From contig NZ_RCWA01000032.1 of the NCBI RefSeq assembly GCF_018448905.1, positions 1-54,676 of the forward strand: DNA of 54,676 nucleotides, read 5' to 3'. The notes under the pieces were generated by a model that did no database searches, had not been told where the DNA came from, and saw only the letters and a list, made by a program, of their open reading frames with translations. Below are positions 39,149-48,333 of this stretch, piece by piece; the stretch's first letter is position 1; every line of letters begins with the position of its first letter. The translations under genes were made by a program, and so were the position numbers. The DNA comes from Photorhabdus heterorhabditis. Its GTDB lineage: Bacteria > Pseudomonadota > Gammaproteobacteria > Enterobacterales > Enterobacteriaceae.

Positions 39149-39486
39149 GAGGTGATTGAAAATAAAATCATGAACTGCTAATAAATCTGAAAAAATTATG
39201 ATGATTGTCGTTTGTTAAGTAGTTTAAAGGAACAAGGGGTATCGACCAACTATTTAATTAAAGGGCAAATGCACAGAATTATTTACAGGGTCTTTCATTT
39301 TCATACCATAGTAATTACATTGAATATAGTCTTTATTTTTCCTGTTTGATTTGTTTTTTGTTGAATAATTTAATTTTCTTATTATTTTTACTTTATTGGG
39401 TAATAATTCACATAATTAAGTATAGACGGCGCAATTTAAGCTTCATTATTTTCCGCGATTCCGGCTCAGGGTCCCATGTCTGGCCC
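39149..39486. other. AT-rich intergenic stretch
   Basis: No supported gene. A plus-strand frame from 39346 starts with a hydrophobic run but then reads the opposite strand of the GlxA-like remnant, so it is probably chance. Confidence 0.45.
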
Positions 39487-39753
39487 TCAGTTTTCTTCAT
39501 TTGTACCGGTCTGCTGTGTTTGTATGAATATTTTTCTGTAAACAGAGGGGGTCACCCCCACAGCCGTTCTCAGAGAACCGTCAGCCATGTAGAGCACATC
39601 TGGTTCAACAGTGATTTCGGGAAAACGCATTGCGAGCAGTTCGGTACATGCCCAGTGGGTTGTCACCCGACGCTGCTTCAGCAGTCCGGTCTGTGCCAAC
39701 AGCAGGGCACCAGTACAGATGGGACGAATCACTCCACACGGTTTAAAGTGCAA
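39487..39753 (-). pseudogene. GlxA-type AraC-family regulator remnant
   Basis: The frame GVIRPICTGALLLAQTGLLK, then RRVTTHWACTELLAMRFPEI and VEPDVLYMADGSLRTAVGVT is the C-terminal half of a DJ-1/PfpI-like sensor domain (nucleophile-elbow Cys in ICTGA). It then jumps to TPSVYRKIF, which is the end of an AraC DNA-binding domain (family pattern GVTPSxYRxxF). The N terminus and about 120 residues between the two parts are missing. The joint lies at a GGGGGT-C-ACCCCC palindrome (39547-39559). Confidence 0.72.
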
Positions 39754-39794
39754 GACAGATACTATGTCCCTGTACTAAACAAGCATCGAGATTG

Positions 39795-40979
39795 TCACAA
39801 CGCCTGCGCACATGCCCAGGCGGAACTCCATGCCCATTGAAAATTGTAGCCACCAAGCCAGCCAGTGACGTCTACCACTTCACCAATAAAATAGAGTCCT
39901 TTTACTTGATTAGCCTCCATCGTTTTAGATGAAAGCTGGTGAGTATCAATGCCGCCCATTGTCACTTCGGCGGTGCGATAACCTTCAGTGCTGTTGGGTT
40001 GCACTTGCCATGATTGAAGGTTGGTTACTAGCTGCCTTTGCTGAGCTGAGTTAAGTTGTTTAAGCGAGATATCCGGGAGCTGGCTGAGCGTTTGCAGGCA
40101 TTCTGTTAGCCGCTTCGGTAATAATTTTGCCAAAGAATTTTTTACACTTTGATTTGGGTGAGAACTTTGTTCTTGTTCTAGAAAAGTTGCCAAATCAATA
40201 TCTGGAAGTAAGTTAATACTCACAAACTCTCCGGGCTGCCAGTAACTGGAAATTTGTAAAATTGCCGGGCCAGAAAGCCCTCGGTGGGTAAACAGGATAT
40301 TTTCTTTGAACAGAGAGCCATCTTCTGCGGTGACAATAGCGGGAACAGATACACCGGAAAGCACATGGAGTTGTTCCAGTAGTGGCTTATGCAGAGTAAA
40401 AGGGACGAGAGCGGCGCGGGTTGGTAAGATTTTCAGACCAAACTGCTCTGCAATCTGATAACCAAAAGGGGTAGCGCCAAGCCCTGGCATAGATAATCCA
40501 CCGGAAGCAATGACGAGTGAGCGGGTACTTACTTCTTTTCCATTAACGGTGATAACGAAATCCTGCTCCTTTTTTTCTACGTGGCTGACGTCACTGCGCA
40601 GACGGATAGTAACTTGACTGGCTTCACACTCTTTTAGCAACATATCAACTATCTGTTGGGCAGAATCATCACAAAAAAGCTGCCCCAAGGTTTTTTCGTG
40701 GTAGGCAATACCATGACGCTGAACCAGTTCGATAAAATCCCATTGTGTATAGCGGGCCAGTGCAGACTTACAGAAATGAGGATTAGCAGAAAGATAAGCC
40801 GATGGTTCTGTATACATATTAGTGAAGTTACAACGCCCACCACCGGACATCAAAATTTTACGTCCGGCTTTTTTACCGTTGTCCAGAACCAGCACCCGTA
40901 AACCGAGTTGCCCGGCCTGAGCTGCGCAAAACAGACCAGCTGCACCGGCGCCAATAATAATTGCATCAAATCTTTCCAC
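39795..40979 (-). CDS. yhiN: HI0933-family flavoprotein YhiN
   Basis: This NAD(P)/FAD-dependent oxidoreductase has unknown substrate. It is 394 residues from a GTG start (VERFDAIIIGAGAAGLFCAA), where homologues begin; an in-frame ATG at 41036 would add 19 residues. The FAD motif is GAGAAG, and the family blocks NGKKAGRKILMSGGGRCNF, YHEKTLGQLFCDDSAQQIVD and GLYFIGEVVDVTGWLGGYN are conserved. It is divergent from pitA as in E. coli. Confidence 0.94.
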   Translation of the reverse strand: MERFDAIIIGAGAAGLFCAAQAGQLGLRVLVLDNGKKAGRKILMSGGGRCNFTNMYTEPSAYLSANPHFCKSALARYTQWDFIELVQRHGIAYHEKTLGQLFCDDSAQQIVDMLLKECEASQVTIRLRSDVSHVEKKEQDFVITVNGKEVSTRSLVIASGGLSMPGLGATPFGYQIAEQFGLKILPTRAALVPFTLHKPLLEQLHVLSGVSVPAIVTAEDGSLFKENILFTHRGLSGPAILQISSYWQPGEFVSINLLPDIDLATFLEQEQSSHPNQSVKNSLAKLLPKRLTECLQTLSQLPDISLKQLNSAQQRQLVTNLQSWQVQPNSTEGYRTAEVTMGGIDTHQLSSKTMEANQVKGLYFIGEVVDVTGWLGGYNFQWAWSSAWACAQAL

Positions 40980-41070
40980 TATTTTTCTCTTTATAACTGA
41001 ATAATTTAGTGGGGAATTTCCCCTAACATGTTGCATTTTTGATAAATTTACAGAGAAAAAGCTCCATATA

Positions 41071-41101
41071 ACCTGAATTTGTCAGGTAAACTTTTTTTTT
41101 G
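41071..41101 (+). terminator. Orphan terminator-like hairpin between yhiN and pitA
   Basis: ACCTGA / TCAGGT with a 5-nt loop is followed by AAAC and nine T residues. No plus-strand gene precedes it. It could end a short untranslated RNA or be an attenuator in a long pitA leader. Confidence 0.45.
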
Positions 41102-41279
41102 TCTTAAAATTGTCAATTTTTCAAAATATATATAAGTGTATGATATATAAAATATATTCCTATTTCTTATTGTTGTCTGGTTGTCATGAAATCAAAAAAA
41201 GTTCATATTTCACTTTCCCCGCTAGCATTTGTCACTGATAATGCGCCGCGTTCATGTCCAACTAACTGGCTTAACGTTT

Positions 41280-42770
41280 ATGCTACATCTTTTTACTGGC
41301 CTGGATTTTCACACCAGCCTCATGTTAGTACTGGCACTGCTGTTTGTGCTGTTTTATGAAGCCATTAATGGCTTTCATGATACCGCGAATGCGGTAGCAA
41401 CAGTTATTTATACCCGTGCTATGCGAGCACAGTTTGCTGTCGTCATGGCTGGGGTATTTAACTTTTTCGGTGTTCTTCTTGGTGGATTAAGTGTCGCCTA
41501 CGCGATTGTACATTTACTCCCTACCGATCTTCTCCTCAATGTCAGTTCTGCTCATGGTCTTGCTATGGTGTTTTCCATGTTGCTGGCTGCGATTGTCTGG
41601 AACCTTGGTACTTGGTATTTCGGTTTACCTGCTTCCAGCTCTCATACCCTGATTGGTTCCATCATTGGTATTGGTTTGACTAATGCCATTGTGACCAGCT
41701 CTTCTGTGGTTGATGCGTTGAATGTGCCGAAGATGATACAGATTTTCCTGTCGCTGATCCTCTCTCCTTTAATTGGATTGATTATCGCTGGGGCAATGGT
41801 ATTTCTGCTGCGTCATTATTGGAGTGGAACCAAGAAACGCAAACGTATTCATCTGACGCCTGCTGAACGCGAAAAGAAAGATGGTAAGCGTAAGCCACCT
41901 TTCTGGACGCGCACTGCGCTAATTCTGTCTGCGGTGGGAGTAAGCTTCTCACATGGGGCGAATGATGGTCAGAAAGGTATTGGTTTGATTATGCTGGTGT
42001 TGATTGGCGTCGCTCCGGCGGGATTTGTCGTAAACATGAATGCTAATGGTTATGACATTGCCCGTACTTACGATGCTGTTACTCACCTGCAACAATATTA
42101 TCAGCAGCATGGCACAGCGTTATCTCATGCCATTGAGCTGACGCCATCGGTAGCTGTTGTTAAGAATGAACCGGAAGGGAGATTCCATTGTGATAGCACC
42201 CGTGCCGTAGTTGTTCTTAATCATACAGAAAGCATATTGAAGGGCATTCAGAGTTACAGTGAGCTGAATCCTGAACAGCGTAACAATATGCGCCGTATGT
42301 TGATGTGTATTGCTGATACTGCGGAATCTGTGGCTAAACTGCCGGAAACCAGTGGTGAAGATGCTCGTTTCCTGAATAAACTGCGTAAAGACTTATTACA
42401 TACTGTTGAGTATGCACCGGTCTGGATCATCATTGCGGTAGCACTGGCTCTGTCTCTGGGCACTTTGGTTGGCTGGAAACGTGTTGCGGTGACTATTGGT
42501 GAGAAGATTGGTAAGAAAGGCATGACCTACGCGCAGGGTGTTTCAGCTCAGATGACTGCGGCTGTTTCAATCGGTGTTGCGAGTTATACCGGGATGCCGG
42601 TTTCTACTACACAGGTATTGTCTTCTGCGGTTGCAGGTACGATGTTGGTTGATGGTGGTGGTGTTCAGGGTAAAACAATCAAGAACATCATGTTGGCCTG
42701 GATACTGACATTGCCAGTTTCAATCGCGCTGTCCGGTACTCTCTACTGGTTCGCTTTGAAATTGATTTAA
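41280..42770 (+). CDS. pitA: Low-affinity inorganic phosphate transporter PitA
   Basis: PitA is a proton-coupled carrier of neutral metal-phosphate complexes in the inner membrane. It is 496 residues with about ten membrane helices. The two family repeats are visible as [19 protein letters not shown] (near 32) and [13 protein letters not shown] (near 223), and [13 protein letters not shown] and [16 protein letters not shown] are the paired helical hairpins. The start at 41280 (MLHLFTGLD) is chosen from homologues; it lacks a clear Shine-Dalgarno, so an upstream ATG (41241) or TTG (41229) is possible. Confidence 0.95.
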   Translation: MLHLFTGLDFHTSLMLVLALLFVLFYEAINGFHDTANAVATVIYTRAMRAQFAVVMAGVFNFFGVLLGGLSVAYAIVHLLPTDLLLNVSSAHGLAMVFSMLLAAIVWNLGTWYFGLPASSSHTLIGSIIGIGLTNAIVTSSSVVDALNVPKMIQIFLSLILSPLIGLIIAGAMVFLLRHYWSGTKKRKRIHLTPAEREKKDGKRKPPFWTRTALILSAVGVSFSHGANDGQKGIGLIMLVLIGVAPAGFVVNMNANGYDIARTYDAVTHLQQYYQQHGTALSHAIELTPSVAVVKNEPEGRFHCDSTRAVVVLNHTESILKGIQSYSELNPEQRNNMRRMLMCIADTAESVAKLPETSGEDARFLNKLRKDLLHTVEYAPVWIIIAVALALSLGTLVGWKRVAVTIGEKIGKKGMTYAQGVSAQMTAAVSIGVASYTGMPVSTTQVLSSAVAGTMLVDGGGVQGKTIKNIMLAWILTLPVSIALSGTLYWFALKLI

Positions 42771-42788
42771 TTGTTCAACGGATAATTG

Positions 42789-42823
42789 AAAGGCGGTATG
42801 GGTTAACTACACCGCCTTTTGTT
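42789..42823. terminator. Bidirectional terminator between pitA and uspB
   Basis: AAAGGCGGT / ACCGCCTTT with a 13-nt loop and TTTTGTTTT on the plus side, AATT-rich on the other. It separates convergent pitA and uspB. Confidence 0.85.
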
Positions 42824-43159
42824 TTAGTACCAAATCAACATAGAAATAAGGCAAACAACAACTAACCCACTCAGTGCACTTGTCAGAATAAATTGCTTCC
42901 TCAGCCTTTCACAGCGAAGCACCACTTCTGGATCATGATGGTCAAGATAACGTTGTGAATTGATATAGCGCACTAACCGAATCTGCTTATTGAGCTGTCC
43001 ATGAGTAGTAAAAAAACCGTTACCGTCTACTGATTGGTAAAGCAAGGGATCGGACTGGCGAAGAATAGACAGCAATGCCCGCAGCGAAGAGAAGTAGCGC
43101 ATCATATTCATAATGCAGACAAGACACAGCGCCCAAAACAGCGCAATTGTACTGAACAT
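42824..43159 (-). CDS. uspB: Universal stress protein B
   Basis: UspB is a sigma-S-controlled inner-membrane protein linked to ethanol tolerance in E. coli. It is 111 residues, the same length as E. coli, with helices at about 1-20 and 88-110. The start at 43159 ([18 protein letters not shown]) has an AAGGAGGGG ribosome site. It normally sits divergent from uspA across a short spacer; here uspA is 6.4 kb away. Confidence 0.96.
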   Translation of the reverse strand: MFSTIALFWALCLVCIMNMMRYFSSLRALLSILRQSDPLLYQSVDGNGFFTTHGQLNKQIRLVRYINSQRYLDHHDPEVVLRCERLRKQFILTSALSGLVVVCLISMLIWY

Positions 43160-43632
43160 AATCCCCTCCTTAGAATGGTTAGCCAAAGCTGTCACAAAAG
43201 GAAAAAATCAAAATTGCAGGCGGCGACGTCTTATATTTATTGTAGGAAAGATAGTCAGATAGTACAAAAAAACCTTCTTTGGAGCAAAGTTATTGTCTTT
43301 CTTTAGAGTGGCGGTTAAGTCGTGGTGATTGTAGTAATAGTCAGAAGCTTTAAGCCTTTCAAGTGATGGCCTGCTGGTAGTGAGCGTGGAAAGGGCAATC
43401 CATCCTCCAGGCTTTCTGAGCAGGACTCTGGACATCAGGGAAAATTCGATTGTATTTGTGATAATATGCATTTGAATAGGATTGAAGGGCTTATCAGAAG
43501 TGACTCCTGTCAGAATCACACGGTTAGAGTTGAAACATTTATGAACATTTTTTGGTGGAAGTGGAGAAGCATAATTATTCCATCAAATACGCCTGAAGAA
43601 AGATTATTAACATAATCCACAATAAAGAAAAA
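43160..43632. other. Left edge of the uspB-uspA island
   Basis: This stretch holds the uspB promoter side. A 103-codon minus-strand frame (43208-43519) includes the relatively GC-rich segment KPGGWIALSTLTTSRPSLER, but I recognise no family and see no good ribosome site. It may be a remnant of an older gene at the insertion edge. Confidence 0.35.
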
Positions 43633-44829
43633 TTAATTAACTAAGACTTGGTGTATAAGGAAAACATATAGCGACCAAGAAAATACATTTGTTATGACTA
43701 AGTATTTTTTCACAGAATTGATCCTGTCTATAATAAAAACAAAAAATAATGACAACAAAAATAGACAAAGAGAATGATGGATATTTATTAAAGACAAAAA
43801 TATACTTACAGGGACAAAAAAAACAAACATTAAAATAGTAAGCCAGAAAATTCTAGTTAGATATAAATATTGATTAGTGATACCAATTGAGGTTAGGTAA
43901 AGGAAAAAGTCTTTCATTATTACATCAAAATATGATGCAGAGCTTATTATATTAAGAGAAAGCATCAGATAAGAAAGAACAATAAGATATGTAAATTCAT
44001 TGAAAGAAATATATTTTTCATTAAAGAAAAGAACAATTATAATTGAAAAAAAAGATATTAAGAGTTTAGCTATTAATCTAAATGAATAATCAGGACTAAA
44101 TATGAATTTTAATAATATAAAGGTGATGTTTTTAAAGAAAGAAGAGTTTTTTATAGAGTGTGTTTTTTTGTCTTTTTTAAGAATAGAGAAATTTATCCTG
44201 AAATTATCCGATAAATATAAAGATGAAAAAATTAAAAATAAACAAAGAAATAATAAGGGGTAATAATTATATAACAATAAAGGTATAGATAAGGATATAA
44301 TAAATAAAATAAATCCCATTAATATAGACTTTAAGAATAAAATTTGCAATGAAACTAATAAAAGCAAAATTGCGATAATTAATACATTAGTTTCTATTGA
44401 AGAAGATAATGATTCATTAGTGTAATCTCTGAAAAAAAGGCTAGAAAGGAAAGGTAATAACAAAGGAATATCAATTATAAGATATGTAATATAATCAACT
44501 AATCTACGCGCATTTCTCTTTAAAGGCAAAGTTTTTAAAAATAGATCGCTGTCATTACTCATTATAGATTTTTTTTGCGCTCCTATCCAAAACACAAAAA
44601 TACCTACAATTAATGACCAATAAATAAGGGAGCTATATAATTCCCTCATTGAAAGAAATGACATTATTGGTATTGATAACAATCTCATTTGTGAAATAAA
44701 TGGGACTGCCATAGGAGAAATCATTAACAATATAAGTAAAAAAAATAACACTCTTTTCTTTAATAAATTAAATGTATTATTAATATAATACATTATTCTC
44801 CATGATATAATTTTATATATACTAAACAT
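43633..44829 (-). CDS. Multi-spanning membrane protein, probable ABC exporter permease
   Basis: 398 residues, with ten or more predicted hydrophobic segments separated by short Lys/Asn-rich loops. The DNA and protein are extremely AT-rich and Ile/Leu/Phe/Ser/Lys-rich. The start at 44829 has a GAGGTGAAA ribosome site. Its role as the permease partner of the ABC ATPase at 45312-45899 is inferred from position in the same operon; no permease signature is clear. It probably exports, or gives immunity to, the product of the MNIO locus. Confidence 0.6.
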   Translation of the reverse strand: MFSIYKIISWRIMYYINNTFNLLKKRVLFFLLILLMISPMAVPFISQMRLLSIPIMSFLSMRELYSSLIYWSLIVGIFVFWIGAQKKSIMSNDSDLFLKTLPLKRNARRLVDYITYLIIDIPLLLPFLSSLFFRDYTNESLSSSIETNVLIIAILLLLVSLQILFLKSILMGFILFIISLSIPLLLYNYYPLLFLCLFLIFSSLYLSDNFRINFSILKKDKKTHSIKNSSFFKNITFILLKFIFSPDYSFRLIAKLLISFFSIIIVLFFNEKYISFNEFTYLIVLSYLMLSLNIISSASYFDVIMKDFFLYLTSIGITNQYLYLTRIFWLTILMFVFFVPVSIFLSLINIHHSLCLFLLSLFFVFIIDRINSVKKYLVITNVFSWSLYVFLIHQVLVN

Positions 44830-44869
44830 CTGTTTCACCTCAACTTTATCGTAAAAAAATGCAACGCGG

Positions 44870-45308
44870 TTATTGTTTAATATTATCAACAAAATCTAAT
44901 ATTTCACGACGACATATATTCCATGAGTTCCCAAAATTAAATATATGACCTTCGTTCTCAATGGTAACTAATTTTCTATTTTGGTGACCAATAGTAAATT
45001 TAACTGATTGTTCCCAAGGCGCTACTTCATCTTCTCGTCCATGCAATATTAGCATATCAGTTGTTACTATTGCTATAAATAAGATAAGATGAATGAGTAA
45101 CGAAAGCATTGTTGAAAGAAATTTTTTCTGAGCTGTATAAAAATTTTGTTTTATTATCTTCAATTGAAAACCATTCTTGAAGTGTTTTTCCGTTTTTATA
45201 TATAATCCATGATAATAAAGTTTCTCCTTGAATGGTTTTTAGGAAAGACACATATGGTGCACAGAATAGGTTATTTTCTGAAGAGGCGTTCTTTATTGGT
45301 TTGTTCAT
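44870..45308 (-). pseudogene. Broken S9/prolyl-oligopeptidase-like serine peptidase
   Basis: The first part (45308 to about 45060, from MNKPIKNASSENNLFCAPYV) resembles the start of a beta-propeller domain (GETLLSWIIYKNGKTLQEWF). It ends at a TGA in SNSNN. Overlapping in another frame, TTDMLILHGREDEVAPWEQS ... TIENEGHIF is the C-terminal end of an alpha/beta-hydrolase peptidase, with acid Asp and catalytic His. The middle, including the Ser nucleophile, is missing, so a frame-shifting deletion is likely. In an intact locus it could have been the leader-peptide protease. Confidence 0.6.
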
Positions 45309-45311
45309 AAT

Positions 45312-45899
45312 TTATCTCTTGAAGTAGGTTATAGAGATAGTATTTGGATCAATAATATTATTGAATTTCAAATCATGAGAGGCAAAGATAATTAAATTAC
45401 GATCTTTAATTTTCATAAGAATTGAAATAAGATATTTAATTGAATCTTGATCTAATCCATTAGTGGGTTCGTCCAACACGAGAAGAATATCTAAATACAT
45501 GAGAGCTGTTACCAACATAAATTTCTTAGCGGTACCTAATGACATGTCAGAAAACCTAACATTCATAAATTCACGTAATTTGAAGCCGTTGATTAGATCA
45601 TTTTTTGTTTGAGGAGAGCAAGGTTGCAATGATTCAATTAAATTTATATACTCATATCCTTTAATAAAACCATATATAGGACATTTTTCAGGGACATATA
45701 ATTTTTTTTCTTTATAGATAATCTTACCAGAATCAGGTTTAATTATACCCGCTAAGATACTTAAGAGAGTTGATTTGCCAGATCCATTAATACCATCAAT
45801 ACGGACTAAACCATTTGATGGAAATTTGTAACTAGCATTGCTAATTATTTTATTATTACTAAAGCTCTTATTAATATTAATTATTTCAATCATCTTCAT
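45312..45899 (-). CDS. ABC transporter ATP-binding protein
   Basis: 195 residues. Walker A GINGSGKST (36-44), signature MSLGTAKK (about 119-126, diverged from LSGGQ), Walker B ILLVLDEPTNGLD (138-150) and H-loop His175 (ASHD). Architecture fits exporter-type ATPases used for peptide export or self-immunity. The start at 45899 follows AGGTGA by 5 nt. A membrane gene in the same operon is the likely permease. The transported substrate is unknown. Confidence 0.88.
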   Translation of the reverse strand: MKMIEIININKSFSNNKIISNASYKFPSNGLVRIDGINGSGKSTLLSILAGIIKPDSGKIIYKEKKLYVPEKCPIYGFIKGYEYINLIESLQPCSPQTKNDLINGFKLREFMNVRFSDMSLGTAKKFMLVTALMYLDILLVLDEPTNGLDQDSIKYLISILMKIKDRNLIIFASHDLKFNNIIDPNTISITYFKR

Positions 45900-46428
45900 A
45901 ATCACCTGATAATATAAAATCAATATTTTCTTGATACGACTAAACGTGACAATACATTAGATGTGTAAATCATTTAAAAGTTCAATTTAATTTTGGAGTT
46001 GTAAAAGAATACAAAGAAATGGATTAAAAATATCATTAACTATTTCATAATGTCAGTATATACCCAATGGATTTCAAGATGGATCGCGGCGGCAAGGGAG
46101 CGAATCCCCGGGAGCATAGATAACTATGTCGTAGAGAACTATGTGACCGGGGTGAGTGAGTGCAGCCAACAAAGAAGCAACTTGAAAGATAACGGGCATA
46201 ACATTTAATTCAATATACTTAAGGTTATAAGGTTTAATTGCAATTTATTTATTGTTTTTTGCTGATGAATTCTAAACAGTGGATCTATCATTTATTAACA
46301 AAAAATACTACTCAATATTATGATATTCATCCACCTTTTGCCTGTGGGAATATCAAAGATGATTCACATAGATAAATATCTAACTTATATAGTATTACGT
46401 AAAGGTATATAAAATTGATGTTTAAAGT
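45900..46428. other. Gap between the MNIO gene and the ABC genes
   Basis: It contains ERIC copy 6. Around it I see only short frames without ribosome sites: a 36-codon plus-strand frame at 46265-46375 (ending CGNIKDDSHR) and minus-strand frames of 17-28 codons. None is convincing as a precursor peptide. The ABC operon promoter should lie between 45900 and 46058. Confidence 0.4.
46059..46200 (-). repeat. ERIC repeat, copy 6 (142 bp, with 15-bp internal insertion)
   Basis: ERIC in reverse orientation. Compared with the other copies it has 15 extra bases after AACTATGT, including a second AACTATGT, consistent with slippage or imperfect duplication. Confidence 0.88.
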
Positions 46429-47319
46429 TTATATTCTACACTCCCATGAAGCGTTGTTATTAAGATCAAGATAATATGGACTAGAGGATAAAATATTTTT
46501 AGCCTTTTCTAAAGTGAATAAAATATCCTTCATATCAAAATTAGCGTCTCGTTCTAAAACTATTCCATTCGGGGTGATTTCTGAACAGGTGAATTCTAAA
46601 AGTTCCCATACTGGTTGAGAGATACTATGGGCGTGACTATCTATATAGAGGCCGTCACGTAGAAAACCGCCAGCAATATGTATTTCATAAACATATGATA
46701 AATCAATTTCACTTAAAAATTGATAGGGATCAAAATTATGATTTTTGGAATTCAAATAGAGGTTATTAAGATCTAATAATAATCCACAACTTGTTTCGTT
46801 TAGTATATTATTGATGAATTCGGATTCTGTGAACTCGTCATCACCCATGTTAAAGTAATATGTTATATTTTCTATCAGAAAAGGCAAATTTGTTTTTCTT
46901 TTTATATATTTTATTTTTTCTACAATTAAATCTAAATTCTTCTTGTTACGTCGTATAGGTAAAAGTTGATTAGCATCAATATCAGATATTTTTATGTATG
47001 ATAAATGGTCACTGAACCAATAAGGTTTCCATTTGTTAATACAATTTATGGTGTTTTCTATATAACTTTCATCAAGTGCTTCAGCTGAACCTAATGAAGT
47101 TTTTAGACTATGAAAAACACATGGTTTTATTTTCAATAAGTTAGCCATAGCATCAGGAATAGTATTAGTCACGAAAAATAAATCTGTTATTATTTCTATA
47201 AAATCGAAAGAGTTTAAATTTAATAATAAATCGTTCATAATTTCATGGCGGAAGTTAATGCCGACACCGGAGGGTAATTTGTCAGACATTTTTCTTATCA
47301 TAATATCATTTAAAATCAT
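46429..47319 (-). CDS. DUF692 multinuclear iron oxidative enzyme (MNIO), RiPP-modifying type
   Basis: This 296-residue TIM-barrel enzyme belongs to the family of MbnB, TglH and BufB, which use a di- or tri-iron centre and oxygen to modify Cys, Asp or other residues of ribosomal peptides. The family's metal-ligand blocks are all present: VFHSLKTSLGS (His70), WFSDHLSY (Asp104, His105), LIENITYY (Glu150), GLLLDLNNLY (Asp183), YEIHIAGG (His214) and IDSHAH (Asp227, His229). The start at 47319 has a GGGGTGA ribosome site and overlaps the upstream partner gene by 14 nt. Its substrate peptide is not certain; a 25-residue candidate is encoded at 48612-48689. Confidence 0.88.
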   Translation of the reverse strand: MILNDIMIRKMSDKLPSGVGINFRHEIMNDLLLNLNSFDFIEIITDLFFVTNTIPDAMANLLKIKPCVFHSLKTSLGSAEALDESYIENTINCINKWKPYWFSDHLSYIKISDIDANQLLPIRRNKKNLDLIVEKIKYIKRKTNLPFLIENITYYFNMGDDEFTESEFINNILNETSCGLLLDLNNLYLNSKNHNFDPYQFLSEIDLSYVYEIHIAGGFLRDGLYIDSHAHSISQPVWELLEFTCSEITPNGIVLERDANFDMKDILFTLEKAKNILSSSPYYLDLNNNASWECRI

Positions 47320-48169
47320 TATTAATCACCCCGTATATTTTTAATTTGTTTATTAAATGGATTGTATTATTGTGTTCTTTATGAAATTCTAATTCTTTCA
47401 TAATATCATTAATAAATGGAAGATTAAAAAAATATTTACTTGAATTTTCAATGAAAATAGATGTTTTATTATCTATTCTTAATGTATGGACTTTTTTATT
47501 TTTCCATGATTTATAAATTAGTATTTTAACCTCACTGCAATGCTCATCATCATAGGAATTATGTTTAATTTTCTCTGTTTTATTATTTCTCAAATCATGT
47601 ATTTTTCTTATAATATGGGGAGGTAAGTTTATAATAATAGGTTGGGATAAATAAAGTAAATTATACTGATTGTTTTTTTCTCCTTTACATATGGAATTTA
47701 ACTCATTATCTATTAGCCCTAAAGATACATGTAATATGTTTTTTTCATATTCAAATATATTTTTACAATCAATATTTAAAAGACTCCATAATTCAGTTTC
47801 ATGAGGCATTGATAATAAAAGATCAAACGCGTACTGAGCTGTGTTGTTTCTGTATTCTTTTTTTTGTTTTCTATAATGAATCCAAAATTCATTTAATAGA
47901 GAATTTTTTAATTTCATATTTAATAATGGTATATAGCGTTTAACGTTATTTAGCAATCTTTCATCTAATATATTGCTGATAATCAACATATTCTTATGGT
48001 TTTTATTTATTATATCTTCGACTTCTTTTTTAATATTTTTGTCAGGAAAATCATTTATGGCTTCAAAACTTCCTCCTTTTATAATGTCCATTAATCTATA
48101 TGGATTTGTAATAATTATCCCTAAAGCTTTTTGAACTTCCTTGTCATGATAAAAATCACTAGCGTTCAT
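47306..48169 (-). CDS. MNIO partner protein (BufC/TglI-like, putative peptide-binding)
   Basis: 287 residues, AT-rich. The N-terminal helical half (MNASDFYHDKEVQKALGIII) and the C-terminal part (ILIYKSWKNKKVHTLRIDNK, then FINDIMKELEFH) resemble the DUF2063-like partners that present precursor peptides to MNIO enzymes. Similarity is weak, so the call leans on overlap with the MNIO gene. The start at 48169 is preferred, with GAAGGG 9 nt upstream lying inside an ERIC repeat. A frame open through the ERIC could add 32 residues from 48265. Confidence 0.65.
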   Translation of the reverse strand: MNASDFYHDKEVQKALGIIITNPYRLMDIIKGGSFEAINDFPDKNIKKEVEDIINKNHKNMLIISNILDERLLNNVKRYIPLLNMKLKNSLLNEFWIHYRKQKKEYRNNTAQYAFDLLLSMPHETELWSLLNIDCKNIFEYEKNILHVSLGLIDNELNSICKGEKNNQYNLLYLSQPIIINLPPHIIRKIHDLRNNKTEKIKHNSYDDEHCSEVKILIYKSWKNKKVHTLRIDNKTSIFIENSSKYFFNLPFINDIMKELEFHKEHNNTIHLINKLKIYGVINNDFK

Positions 48170-48174
48170 AATTC

Positions 48175-48302
48175 TATACCCTTCATCTTTCAAGCTGCTG
48201 CTTTGTTGGCTGCGTTCATTTACCCCAGTCACATTGTTATCTATGCATCCCGGGGATGCGTTCACTTGCCACCGCCCTGCAACTTGAAATCTATTGGGTA
48301 TA
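48175..48302 (+). repeat. ERIC repeat, copy 7
   Basis: A 128-bp ERIC of the 'CCCTTCATCTTTCAAGCTGC' type, placed between the small membrane gene and the MNIO partner gene, inside the presumed operon. Confidence 0.9.
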
Positions 48303-48333
48303 GTTATGCTTAGATAATTATCTTATTTATAAT

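Noticed and set aside
39346-39840. 164-codon plus-strand frame with a hydrophobic start
   Set aside because: Most of it is antisense to the GlxA-like remnant and the yhiN end; the hydrophobic start comes from AT-rich DNA.
43208-43519. 103-codon minus-strand frame upstream of uspB
   Set aside because: No family, no ribosome site; kept only as a possible remnant in the gap entry.
46265-46375. 36-codon plus-strand frame near the MNIO gene, considered as a precursor peptide
   Set aside because: Opposite strand to the operon, no ribosome site, and composition typical of random AT-rich sequence.
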